A DNA stretch of 9,860 nt from CAZAGT01 sp964484515. GTDB taxonomy: Bacteria > Desulfobacterota > DSM-4660 > Desulfatiglandales > HGW-15. The position numbers and the translations under genes are program-made. The stretch is taken from NCBI GenBank assembly GCA_964484515.1, contig CAZAGT010000184.1, forward strand, positions 1-9,860, written 5' to 3'. Positions 1 through 6,074 of this stretch are shown piece by piece (position 1 is the stretch's first letter; each line of letters opens with the position of its first letter). The notes beneath the pieces are model-generated. The model had not been told where the DNA came from, searched no databases, and was given only the letters and a program-made list of their open reading frames with translations.

Positions 1-11
1 TGGAGGTTTGA

Positions 12-40
12 GGCAAAGACAAAAGACTCTTGGCAGTCTT
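12..40 (-). terminator. Possible Rho-independent terminator downstream of mltA
   Basis: On the minus strand a perfect 6-bp stem AAGACT / AGTCTT (40-35 and 28-23) with a 6-base loop is followed by the T-rich run TTGTCTTTG (22-14). The stem is short and AT-rich and lies about 150 bases beyond the mltA stop, so this is a weak call. Confidence 0.3.
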
Positions 41-43
41 CTT

Positions 44-78
44 CCATTTGCCTTCCGCCTTTTACCTTTGACCCTTTG
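44..78. repeat. Degenerate heptanucleotide tandem repeat, five units
   Basis: Five consecutive 7-base units can be read: CCATTTG, CCTTCCG, CCTTTTA, CCTTTGA and CCCTTTG. They share a CC-pyrimidine core, so the minus strand is a run of AAAGG-like purine units. The array lies downstream of mltA and overlaps the end of the possible small ORF. It is diverged, so it could also be simple low-complexity sequence. Confidence 0.5.
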
Positions 79-192
79 TGAACGCCGCAGTGACTTGCCC
101 TGTTGGATCGACTTCGACGTCTCGCACGGCGAGAATTTGACAGGGTGAGGATGAGAGTAACGCAACGGCTGGGGATTTTCGATCAGTCTCAT
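62..192 (-). pseudogene. Possible 43-residue ORF broken by one -1 frameshift, coupled to mltA
   Basis: An ATG overlaps the mltA stop in the form TGATG (194-190, minus strand), a typical translational-coupling arrangement. The frame opens as MRLIENPQPLRYSHPHPVK and then degrades into basic, low-quality sequence. Adding one base in the AAA run (complement of 136-138) joins it to a second frame, ILAVRDVEVDPTGQVTAAF, then TKGQR and a TAA stop at 64-62. The join makes 43 protein-like residues. The family is not recognised. It may be a small gene with a real frameshift, a sequencing error, or chance; both halves looking protein-like is the only support. Confidence 0.25.
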
Positions 193-1400
193 CAGAATGA
201 TTTCTTGATAAGCACGTACAAATCCCCCTCTTGCTTCATATGGCCGGCTGCCAGCTGGGCGTAGGAGTCACTCCCCCAGAAGAGATCGGCCCTTCCCGCA
301 CCTTTGATGGCCCCTCCTGTATCCTGGTTCAAAGCGAATCGGGAAAAAGGGGTCCAACCTATGATCTCACCCGCCCGGTCAACGACGGGCTTCTGGGAGG
401 ACAAGAAGCAGAGGGCTCCTTTGGGGAAGAGTCTGCTGTCCAGAGCCAGCGATCGTCCGGGGGTAACCGGCACGTTGAGGTTCCCCAGGGGGCCCGTTTC
501 CAGTCGCCGAAAAAACACATAGGAGGGATTTTGGTTAAGGACGTCTTCAACGATCTCGGGGTGCTCGGCCAGGTATCTTCGAATGGCCTGCATCGACATT
601 ATTTCCTTGGTGATGAATCCCTGGTCTATCATGTACTTCCCGATGCTTCGATAGGGGCGACCATTCGAGGCATGGTACCCGACGGAGATGGTCTTACCGT
701 CCGGCAGCATCAGAAGGCCGGAACCCTGAATATGGAGAAAGGTCACATCGACGGGGTCTTTCAAATAGGCGATCTCCAGGCCCTTCTCTCCAAGCCGACG
801 CTCCACCTCGATCTGACGTCGGGTGAAATAGGGCACGATTTCCTGGCCGTCCAGTCGTGCCACGATTCGCTTGCCTTCGAATTGGTCGGCATCGAAGAGA
901 GAGAGGTCGATCGCGATCAGATCCTCCGGCCTCCGATAGATCGGATACCGAAAGGTTTCGTCGGGTGACAGCTTCGCCTCGTAGGTCGGCTCGAAGTACC
1001 CCGTAAAGAGGACGTGTGGATTGCCCATGCGGCCGGCGGCCCTGTAAACTCGGAAGTCCTTCTTGATCTGCCTGTCCAGTTCATCAGGGTCCAGATTCTG
1101 GGAGAGGATCCTTAGGAAATCCTCCTGCGTTTCGCGGACCTGCCGACAGGTGTAACGGTGAGGCCCATAAAGGAAGACGTGATCGGCATCCAGTTTGTCG
1201 AGGTACAGAAAATTCCGACGAATGGCCTCGATGAGAGACGTGGGCTCGGAATCATCCTGAAATCTGGGATATAACATTCGGACGGGATTGAGGGCCTCCT
1301 CGGGTTCTTGGGCCTCCTTTTTGAGCGTGGGGGTGCAACCGAAACAGAGGAGCATCGCAAAGAACGGAATCCAGAGTAATTTTCTTATTGGCTCGCGCAT
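192..1400 (-). CDS. mltA: Membrane-bound lytic murein transglycosylase A (MltA), lipoprotein
   Basis: This 402-residue protein matches the MltA family, which cleaves the MurNAc-GlcNAc bond of peptidoglycan non-hydrolytically, leaving 1,6-anhydroMurNAc ends, at the inner face of the outer membrane. The N-terminus has a hydrophobic stretch (residues 8-21) ending in Cys22, a plausible lipidation site, although the lipobox (L-C-F-G-C) is not canonical. The central MltA domain includes the stretches FTGYFEPTY (132-140) and FLHIQGSG (221-228). The C-terminal 3D domain carries three conserved aspartates: Asp321 (LALDSRLFP), Asp360 (NQDTGGAIKG) and Asp372 (RADLFWG). By family knowledge one of them is catalytic. 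The ATG start has a good ribosome site (GAGGTG at 1405-1410, minus strand) four bases upstream. The gene is divergent from lpxC. Its stop overlaps an ATG on the same strand (TGATG). Confidence 0.95.
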   Translation of the reverse strand: MREPIRKLLWIPFFAMLLCFGCTPTLKKEAQEPEEALNPVRMLYPRFQDDSEPTSLIEAIRRNFLYLDKLDADHVFLYGPHRYTCRQVRETQEDFLRILSQNLDPDELDRQIKKDFRVYRAAGRMGNPHVLFTGYFEPTYEAKLSPDETFRYPIYRRPEDLIAIDLSLFDADQFEGKRIVARLDGQEIVPYFTRRQIEVERRLGEKGLEIAYLKDPVDVTFLHIQGSGLLMLPDGKTISVGYHASNGRPYRSIGKYMIDQGFITKEIMSMQAIRRYLAEHPEIVEDVLNQNPSYVFFRRLETGPLGNLNVPVTPGRSLALDSRLFPKGALCFLSSQKPVVDRAGEIIGWTPFSRFALNQDTGGAIKGAGRADLFWGSDSYAQLAAGHMKQEGDLYVLIKKSF

Positions 1401-1534
1401 GGTTCACCTCTACGTGATGCTTAGTGCCAAGTGATCCGCAAGAAAAGCCTCGATCGCGAAGCTGACCATCACAATCATATCGGGGAACACCTGGAGAGAC
1501 AAGACAAAAGCCTGGAAGATTATTGTCGGTAACG

Positions 1535-1570
1535 TGTGACTTTTTTGCAAAGAGGCTGTGTTTTTTTTGC
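1535..1570 (+). repeat. Direct repeat TGTG-T(n)-GC, candidate activator-binding site
   Basis: Two 14-base copies, TGTGACTTTTTTGC (1535-1548) and TGTGTTTTTTTTGC (1557-1570), match at 12 of 14 positions and are offset by 22 bases, about two helical turns. A shorter third version, GTGTTTTTGC, lies at 1620-1629. An inverted pair CACA-TT-TGTG follows at 1572-1581. The position, roughly 160-190 bases upstream of the inferred lpxC start of transcription, suits an upstream site for a sigma-54 activator. That role is inference; the T runs could make the similarity accidental. Confidence 0.35.
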
Positions 1571-1700
1571 CACATTTGTGCAGGGCCTGAATTCCGGAAC
1601 CTCACGTCAACGCCATATAGTGTTTTTGCTCACAAAAAATTTTAAAGTGATTTAAATGCCTTATGTTGAATTTTGAGTTGGACGCCCAAAAAGTTGCGTT

Positions 1701-1716
1701 TGGCATATGCCTTGCT
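1701..1716 (+). promoter_or_regulatory. Sigma-54 (-24/-12) type promoter upstream of lpxC
   Basis: The sequence TGGCATATGCCTTGCT fits the sigma-54 consensus TGGCAC-N5-TTGCW with one mismatch in the -24 box (T for C). The invariant GG (1702-1703) and GC (1714-1715) have the required spacing of 12 from first G to first G. Transcription would start near 1727, leaving a leader of about 47 bases before the lpxC GTG. The -24 half is part of a perfect 10-base palindrome, GGCATATGCC (1702-1711), so an operator is an alternative reading. Confidence 0.55.
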
Positions 1717-1773
1717 TTGCTGGAGAATTTACAGTTAATTCGGCTGAGTGACTATTGAAGCGAGGAGTGACGG

Positions 1774-2703
1774 GTGGATTACCAGCAGCGGACGCTAAGA
1801 GACGAAGTAAGTTGTACCGGGATCGGACTTCATTCGGGGCAGAAAGTGAAGCTCCATGTCAAACCGGCCCCGCCGGATAGCGGGATTCGTTTTATCAGAA
1901 AGGACTTACCGGGTCAGCCGGTCGTTGACGCCAACTCAGAGAATGTCGTTGACACGAATTTGTGTACGGTGGTTGGGAACAACGGATCCAGGGTTTCAAC
2001 TATAGAGCATCTGATGGCGGCCCTCTTCGGGCTGGGCATCGATAATGCCAGGGTGGAGATTGAGGGACCGGAGGTCCCTATCATGGACGGAAGTTCGGCC
2101 CCCTTTATCTTTCTTCTGAACAGCACCGGCATAAGAAGACAGCGAGCGCCGAAACGATTTATCGTTATTAGAAAGGTCTTCAAGGTCAACGAGGGGAACA
2201 GATATGTCTATATCTATCCCTCCAACGAGCTCAAGATCACCTACACGATCGATTTTCAGCACCCTCTGTTGCGTAATCAGAGCTACGAGCTATGCTTTTC
2301 GGGCAAAGAATTCATCAATGAGATCAGCCGCGCTCGAACTTTCGGGTTCTTGAAAGACGTCCAGACACTGAGAGAAAACGGATTGGCTAAAGGTGGCTCA
2401 CTCGACAATGCCATCGTCATTGATGACTTCAGGATTATCAATGAAGGCGGCTTGAGGTATAAGGATGAATTCGTGAGGCACAAAGTGCTGGATTTCATCG
2501 GTGATTTGGCTATCCTCGGAGCTCCGATCATCGGCCATTTTGTTGTCCGGAAATCGGGTCACTCCCTGAACCAGAGCACCTTGAAAGGCCTATTGGCCCA
2601 TCGAAGGTGTTGGAAGGAGTTGACCTTCCAGAACCCGCAGGAGTGCCATCAAAACAGGGTCAAGATACCTGCCTTCGGCTCGCTGGAGCCGATGCCTGCG
2701 TGA
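1774..2703 (+). CDS. lpxC: UDP-3-O-acyl-N-acetylglucosamine deacetylase (LpxC)
   Basis: LpxC is the zinc-dependent cytoplasmic enzyme that removes the acetyl group from UDP-3-O-acyl-GlcNAc, the committed step of lipid A synthesis. At 309 residues it has the usual family length. The catalytic set is complete: Glu78 and His79 (STIEHL), His236 and Asp240 (HKVLD), Asp244 (IGD), and His263 (SGHSLN). The zinc ligands are therefore His79, His236 and Asp240, by family knowledge. The motif MDGSSAPF (104-111) and the SRARTFGF segment (185-192) are also typical. The GTG start is supported by the ribosome site GAGGAG (1762-1767), six bases upstream. The gene stands alone: divergent from mltA, with a 443-base gap after it. 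A sigma-54-type promoter match precedes it. Confidence 0.97.
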   Translation: MDYQQRTLRDEVSCTGIGLHSGQKVKLHVKPAPPDSGIRFIRKDLPGQPVVDANSENVVDTNLCTVVGNNGSRVSTIEHLMAALFGLGIDNARVEIEGPEVPIMDGSSAPFIFLLNSTGIRRQRAPKRFIVIRKVFKVNEGNRYVYIYPSNELKITYTIDFQHPLLRNQSYELCFSGKEFINEISRARTFGFLKDVQTLRENGLAKGGSLDNAIVIDDFRIINEGGLRYKDEFVRHKVLDFIGDLAILGAPIIGHFVVRKSGHSLNQSTLKGLLAHRRCWKELTFQNPQECHQNRVKIPAFGSLEPMPA

Positions 2704-2931
2704 CCGCCTCTTTGGCGAAACATGTCGTCGTCGGCGATTCGTTGTTCTGAGAGTCACTGAGACATAATCCGCGTTGTCGTGGTTCAAAGACACGCCCCTC
2801 GACTCCCTCCTCTCATCACAAACTCCATGAAATGAGGTCGTTAAAGCCTTAACTCGAACACACGCCAAAGAATCTCAAAATGTCAAATTCAAGCACCAAC
2901 TTCACGTAGTTTCCTGGTCGATCAAACTGGC

Positions 2932-2955
2932 CGCCCCAGCGGCAAGAGGTGGGGC
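2932..2955. repeat. Two overlapping, mutually exclusive hairpins
   Basis: GCCCCA (2933-2938) can pair with TGGGGC (2950-2955) across an 11-base loop. Alternatively GCCGC pairs with GCGGC (about 2930-2943), using the same CCCCA bases as its loop. No T run follows, so a Rho-independent terminator is not supported. Confidence 0.35.
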
Positions 2956-2996
2956 TGACATCTCACCCGGGAGTTCCAACCATCCCTAATTCCCTG

Positions 2997-3025
2997 TTGC
3001 ATTTGACTTCCGCCTTGGCTATTAT
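2997..3025 (+). promoter_or_regulatory. Candidate sigma-70 type promoter for the DUF4390-kinase operon
   Basis: TTGCAT (2997-3002) and TATTAT (3020-3025) are separated by 17 bases. The -10 box matches five of six consensus positions and the -35 box three of six. It would give a leader of about 115 bases before the ATG at 3147. It is a weak match found by eye. Confidence 0.3.
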
Positions 3026-3146
3026 TCTATCGCACCTTGCATTCCACACTGTTCCACGACTCTTCGTTGGCCTGCTTTGGTGAGCGGTGGCAGTTTGCCT
3101 GTCATTGAGATGACCCTCCCCAAATGGGGCGCACGTCTTCTGATCG

Positions 3147-3713
3147 ATGAGCCAAAAAAAAACGGGACTATCCCTCTTCATCCTACTACTGATCGTGGCA
3201 TGGGCCCTGTCCGCTTCGGCAAAGGAGGCCAATCTGGCCGATATCGCCCTGGCCGAGGATGGTGAGTCCCTCCTTGTCTCTTTCCGTGTTACCGATTGCT
3301 TCACCGACGAGATGAACAAAGCGATAGAGAGCGGCATCAATACGACGTTCACATATTTCGTCGAGCTCTACGAAGAGAGAAACATGTGGTGGGATAAGAA
3401 GATTGTGGCCATGAAGCTCAATCGCAGTATCAAGTATGATAACCTCAAGAAGATCTATGAGTTGAGGTTTGCCGGGCAAGATGACAAAAGGGTCACTGTG
3501 AAGGATTTTGAGGAAGCCAAGGACCTCATGGCCTATGTGAAGAGGCTAAGGGTGACACCCCTAGCTAGCCTCGGTGAGGGCAACCGGTATCAACTTCGAT
3601 TGATGGCCGAACTCGACAAAATCAGGTTGCCGCTCTATTTGCACTACGTTTTCTTTTTTCTTTCCCTCTGGGATTTTGCGACCCCTTGGTACAAGATCGA
3701 CTTTAGTTATTAG
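3147..3713 (+). CDS. DUF4390 domain secreted protein
   Basis: This 188-residue protein has a clear signal peptide: KK at residues 4-5, a hydrophobic core (7-21), and a likely cleavage site after ASA (23-25). The mature part resembles DUF4390, a family of unknown function often encoded directly before NtrY-type kinases. Features include ITTTFTY-like sequence around residues 64-71 (INTTFTYFVELYEE), a region of charged alternating residues, and a C-terminal segment rich in aromatics ending DFATPWYKIDFSY. An in-frame TGA at 3141-3143 rules out an earlier start. No good ribosome site is visible before the ATG. Codons 3-6 contain a run of nine A (3154-3162). The kinase gene begins six bases after its stop, so the two are very likely co-transcribed. 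A periplasmic role in signal input to the kinase is possible but is inference from context. Confidence 0.8.
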   Translation: MSQKKTGLSLFILLLIVAWALSASAKEANLADIALAEDGESLLVSFRVTDCFTDEMNKAIESGINTTFTYFVELYEERNMWWDKKIVAMKLNRSIKYDNLKKIYELRFAGQDDKRVTVKDFEEAKDLMAYVKRLRVTPLASLGEGNRYQLRLMAELDKIRLPLYLHYVFFFLSLWDFATPWYKIDFSY

Positions 3714-3719
3714 GCTCTT

Positions 3720-5954
3720 ATGAAGGCCCACATAGACTCCGAGAAAAGCGATATCGAGAGGCGGCGCAGGGAGAGGTATATCATTGCCGGCCTCATCCTC
3801 GTCATCTCTATCCTGACGACCTACCTCGGGATCAAAGTATTCGATTTAGGGTTAGACCTACCCATCTCGAATAGCGTCCTCATCTTTGCCCTCATTAACA
3901 TCAATGTGATTCTCCTCTTGCTGCTGCTCTTCTTGACCATACGTAATTTGGTCAAGTTGCTCTACGAACGCAGGAAGAGGATCATGGGGGCACGGCTGCG
4001 TTCTAAACTCGTTATGGCGTTTATTACGCTCTCGCTGCTGCCGACCATCATTCTCTTTTTCGTCTCCGTCCAGTTCATTTCGACGTCGGTTGAGTACTGG
4101 TTCAATCTGCCGATTGAACGCTCCCTTAAGAGCTCGCTCGAGGTCGGGCAAGAATACTACAATCGGGTAGCCGAGGAAATCCTCTCCCTAGGCAACAGCC
4201 TGAGTCGCCAAATCACGTACCACGGATACATGCTCATCACGCGTAAGGATCAGCTGGAGAAGTTCATTGATGAAAAACGGATCCAGCATCGGTTGAGTTC
4301 CATCAAGGTCTTTTCACAGCGAATGGAACTGCGGGTCAAGTCACAGGACCAACGAATCGACCTTAGCGCGTTTAGGAATCCCGGTGAGGACGTCCTCAGA
4401 AAGAGCTTCGAAGAAGGCACCGACACGCAGCACATCCAGACGCGGCCTCATGGCGATCTGGTTAGCGGAATCGCGCCCATCTTCTCAAGAACCGAATCGA
4501 AGGCGGTCGTGGGATTGATTGTCCTGGAGAAGTTTATCCCGGGTGCCTTCGAAAACCGGTTGGTCGCCATTCGGCGAGGGCTTGAAGAGTATAAACAGCT
4601 CATGATGTTAAAGAAGCCGATCAAGCTGAGCCATATGATTACCTTGTCCATCGTGACCCTTCTCATCATCTTTTCCTCGGTATGGTTCGGTTTTTTCCTT
4701 TCCAAAGGCATCACCGTTCCGATTCAAGAACTGGCGGCTGGGACAAAGCGGATCGCATCGGGTGACTACGATATCTTCATCGATATGGAGTCGGAGGACG
4801 AGATCGGTGAGCTCGTGAACTCCTTCAACCGCATGGCCCTAGATATCAAGAACAGCAAGAAGGAACTGGAGGCGACCAACGAAGAGGTCTTGAAGAGCTA
4901 TATCGAGCTCGAACAACGCCGACGCTATATGGAGATCGTCCTTGCAAATGTGGCAGCCGGAGTGGTTTCGGCAGACGCTACGGGCAAGATAACGACGATC
5001 AATAAATCCGCGGAAAAGATGCTGAGCGTACGAGCGGAAGACATCCTTGGAAAGAGCTACAAAGACGTCATCGGTAAGCATTACGTCAAGGTGATCAATC
5101 AATTTCTAAAGGACAGAAACCTGCTGCGCAAAGACTTCATGGAACGCCAGATCCGATTGTCGGTCGAGGACCGGACCTTGAACCTGCACGTGGCCCTGAA
5201 CATGCTTCGTGATGATCGCGGCAGATATCTGGGGCTCGTGGCAGTTTTCGAGGATCTGACCGAGATGGAGCGTGCCCAGAGGATGGCCGCTTGGCGGGAG
5301 GTGGCCAGACGTATTGCCCATGAGGTCAAGAATCCACTTACTCCGATCCAGCTATCGGCTCAGCGGCTAAGGAAAAAATATGGGGAGAAGGTGGGTCGCG
5401 AGGACGGCAAAGTATTCGAAGACTGTACCAACATGATTATAAACCAGGTCGAGGAACTTAAAAGGTTGGTAAACGAATTCTCAAGTTTCGCCCGCATGCC
5501 CGCCTCCAAGCCGAGCCCCAACGACATTAAGCGAGTCATTGAAGAGTCCGTCAGCCTTTACAAAGAAGCTCGCCGAGACCTGAAGATCGTCTGCAACAAT
5601 TCGAACGAGATCCCCCACGTTAATGTGGATCGCGAGCAGATGAAGCGAGTGATGATCAATCTCTTGGACAATGCCATCGAAGCGACCGACGGGCAGGGCG
5701 AAGTCGTCATCGACCTGACCTATGACAAACAGAAACATCAGGCCCGTATCGAGGTTGCCGATAATGGAAGAGGTATTCCTCCTGACCACAAGATGAGGCT
5801 CTTTGAGCCCTATTTCTCAACGAAGAAGTCGGGTACCGGCTTGGGGTTGGCCATCGTGAATACCATCATCAGCGAGCACCGGGGCTCTATCCGCGTCCAG
5901 GACAATCAGCCCCGGGGGACCCGGTTTATCATCGAGCTGCCCGTTAAACTCTGA
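3720..5954 (+). CDS. NtrY-like membrane sensor histidine kinase
   Basis: This 744-residue protein has the NtrY (COG5000) layout. Hydrophobic membrane segments lie near residues 19-41, 52-78, 97-120 and 305-328, leaving an extracytoplasmic region of about 180 residues (121-304). A HAMP domain (about 326-380), a short coiled stretch (380-402), and a PAS domain (about 403-515) follow. The HisKA phosphoacceptor is His534 in RRIAHEVKNPLTPIQ. The ATPase domain shows the N box (MINLLDNAIEA, Asn647 and Asn651), G1 (DNGRGIP, 681-687) and G2 (GTGLGLA, 705-711), so the kinase looks intact. It autophosphorylates and passes phosphate to a response regulator, by family knowledge. The ATG follows the DUF4390 stop by six bases, with only a weak AGG ribosome site. 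No regulator gene follows within the window, which is notable because NtrX commonly accompanies NtrY. The ligand is unknown. Confidence 0.92.
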   Translation: MKAHIDSEKSDIERRRRERYIIAGLILVISILTTYLGIKVFDLGLDLPISNSVLIFALININVILLLLLLFLTIRNLVKLLYERRKRIMGARLRSKLVMAFITLSLLPTIILFFVSVQFISTSVEYWFNLPIERSLKSSLEVGQEYYNRVAEEILSLGNSLSRQITYHGYMLITRKDQLEKFIDEKRIQHRLSSIKVFSQRMELRVKSQDQRIDLSAFRNPGEDVLRKSFEEGTDTQHIQTRPHGDLVSGIAPIFSRTESKAVVGLIVLEKFIPGAFENRLVAIRRGLEEYKQLMMLKKPIKLSHMITLSIVTLLIIFSSVWFGFFLSKGITVPIQELAAGTKRIASGDYDIFIDMESEDEIGELVNSFNRMALDIKNSKKELEATNEEVLKSYIELEQRRRYMEIVLANVAAGVVSADATGKITTINKSAEKMLSVRAEDILGKSYKDVIGKHYVKVINQFLKDRNLLRKDFMERQIRLSVEDRTLNLHVALNMLRDDRGRYLGLVAVFEDLTEMERAQRMAAWREVARRIAHEVKNPLTPIQLSAQRLRKKYGEKVGREDGKVFEDCTNMIINQVEELKRLVNEFSSFARMPASKPSPNDIKRVIEESVSLYKEARRDLKIVCNNSNEIPHVNVDREQMKRVMINLLDNAIEATDGQGEVVIDLTYDKQKHQARIEVADNGRGIPPDHKMRLFEPYFSTKKSGTGLGLAIVNTIISEHRGSIRVQDNQPRGTRFIIELPVKL

Positions 5955-6055
5955 TGGCCCCGGAAGTAGACGTTGAAAAACATAGCCCGGCATACCTCAG
6001 AACATCACCTGAGTCCATGACCATGACAGAGGGGAACCGGACGAATTACGCGTGA
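5954..6055 (+). CDS. Possible 33-residue micro-ORF coupled to the kinase gene
   Basis: An ATG overlaps the kinase stop codon as TGATG (5952-5956) and opens a 33-codon frame starting MAPEVDVEKHSPAYLRTS and ending TNYA, with a TGA at 6053-6055. It fills nearly all the space before lpxK, stopping 19 bases before the ATG at 6075. No family is recognised. It may be a coupled small protein, the relic of a response regulator, or chance. Confidence 0.25.
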   Translation: MAPEVDVEKHSPAYLRTSPESMTMTEGNRTNYA

Positions 6056-6074
6056 CGTGTGCGGAAAAGCTCAG

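Larger units (their letters stand above)
1401..1773. other. Divergent mltA-lpxC intergenic regulatory region
   Basis: These 373 bases separate two oppositely oriented envelope genes and contain no convincing coding sequence. The half near mltA holds its ribosome site. The middle has T runs and a repeated TGTG-T(n)-GC motif. Bases 1620-1680 are strikingly AT-rich, with two TTTAAA boxes one helical turn apart (1641-1646 and 1651-1656). The end nearest lpxC holds a sigma-54-type promoter match and the lpxC ribosome site. No clear sigma-70 promoter for mltA was found. Confidence 0.7.
2704..3146. other. Intergenic region between lpxC and the DUF4390 gene
   Basis: These 443 bases show no ORF with family-like sequence on either strand. 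Just after the lpxC stop is a short CGCC-tcttt-GGCG hairpin without a T tract. A GC-rich pair of competing hairpins lies at 2932-2955 and a possible promoter at 2997-3025. The rest shows nothing recognisable. Confidence 0.6.

Noticed and set aside
98..145. Nested inverted repeats CCCTGT/ACAGGG and TCTCGC/GCGAGA
   Set aside because: The inner 6-bp hairpin is real but has no T run and is not clearly linked to the outer pair. The same bases are explained by the possible small ORF.
231..968. 245-codon open frame on the plus strand
   Set aside because: It lies wholly antisense to mltA, whose motifs are unmistakable, and its translation resembles no family. It is a by-product of mltA codon use.
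1252..1605. 117-codon minus-strand frame covering the mltA start and spacer
   Set aside because: It overlaps the well-supported mltA N-terminus in another frame and shows no protein-like pattern.
2778..2800. GGTTCAAA flanked by short complementary bases, recalling a tRNA T arm
   Set aside because: The loop size is wrong, no acceptor, D or anticodon arms can be built around it, and no CCA end is present.
2963..3352. 129-codon minus-strand frame antisense to the DUF4390 gene
   Set aside because: Rich in Arg/Ser with no recognisable domain; the sense strand has a signal peptide and a family match.
6057..6074. GTG start for lpxK, six codons upstream
   Set aside because: No ribosome site precedes it, whereas GGAAAAG stands before the ATG at 6075.
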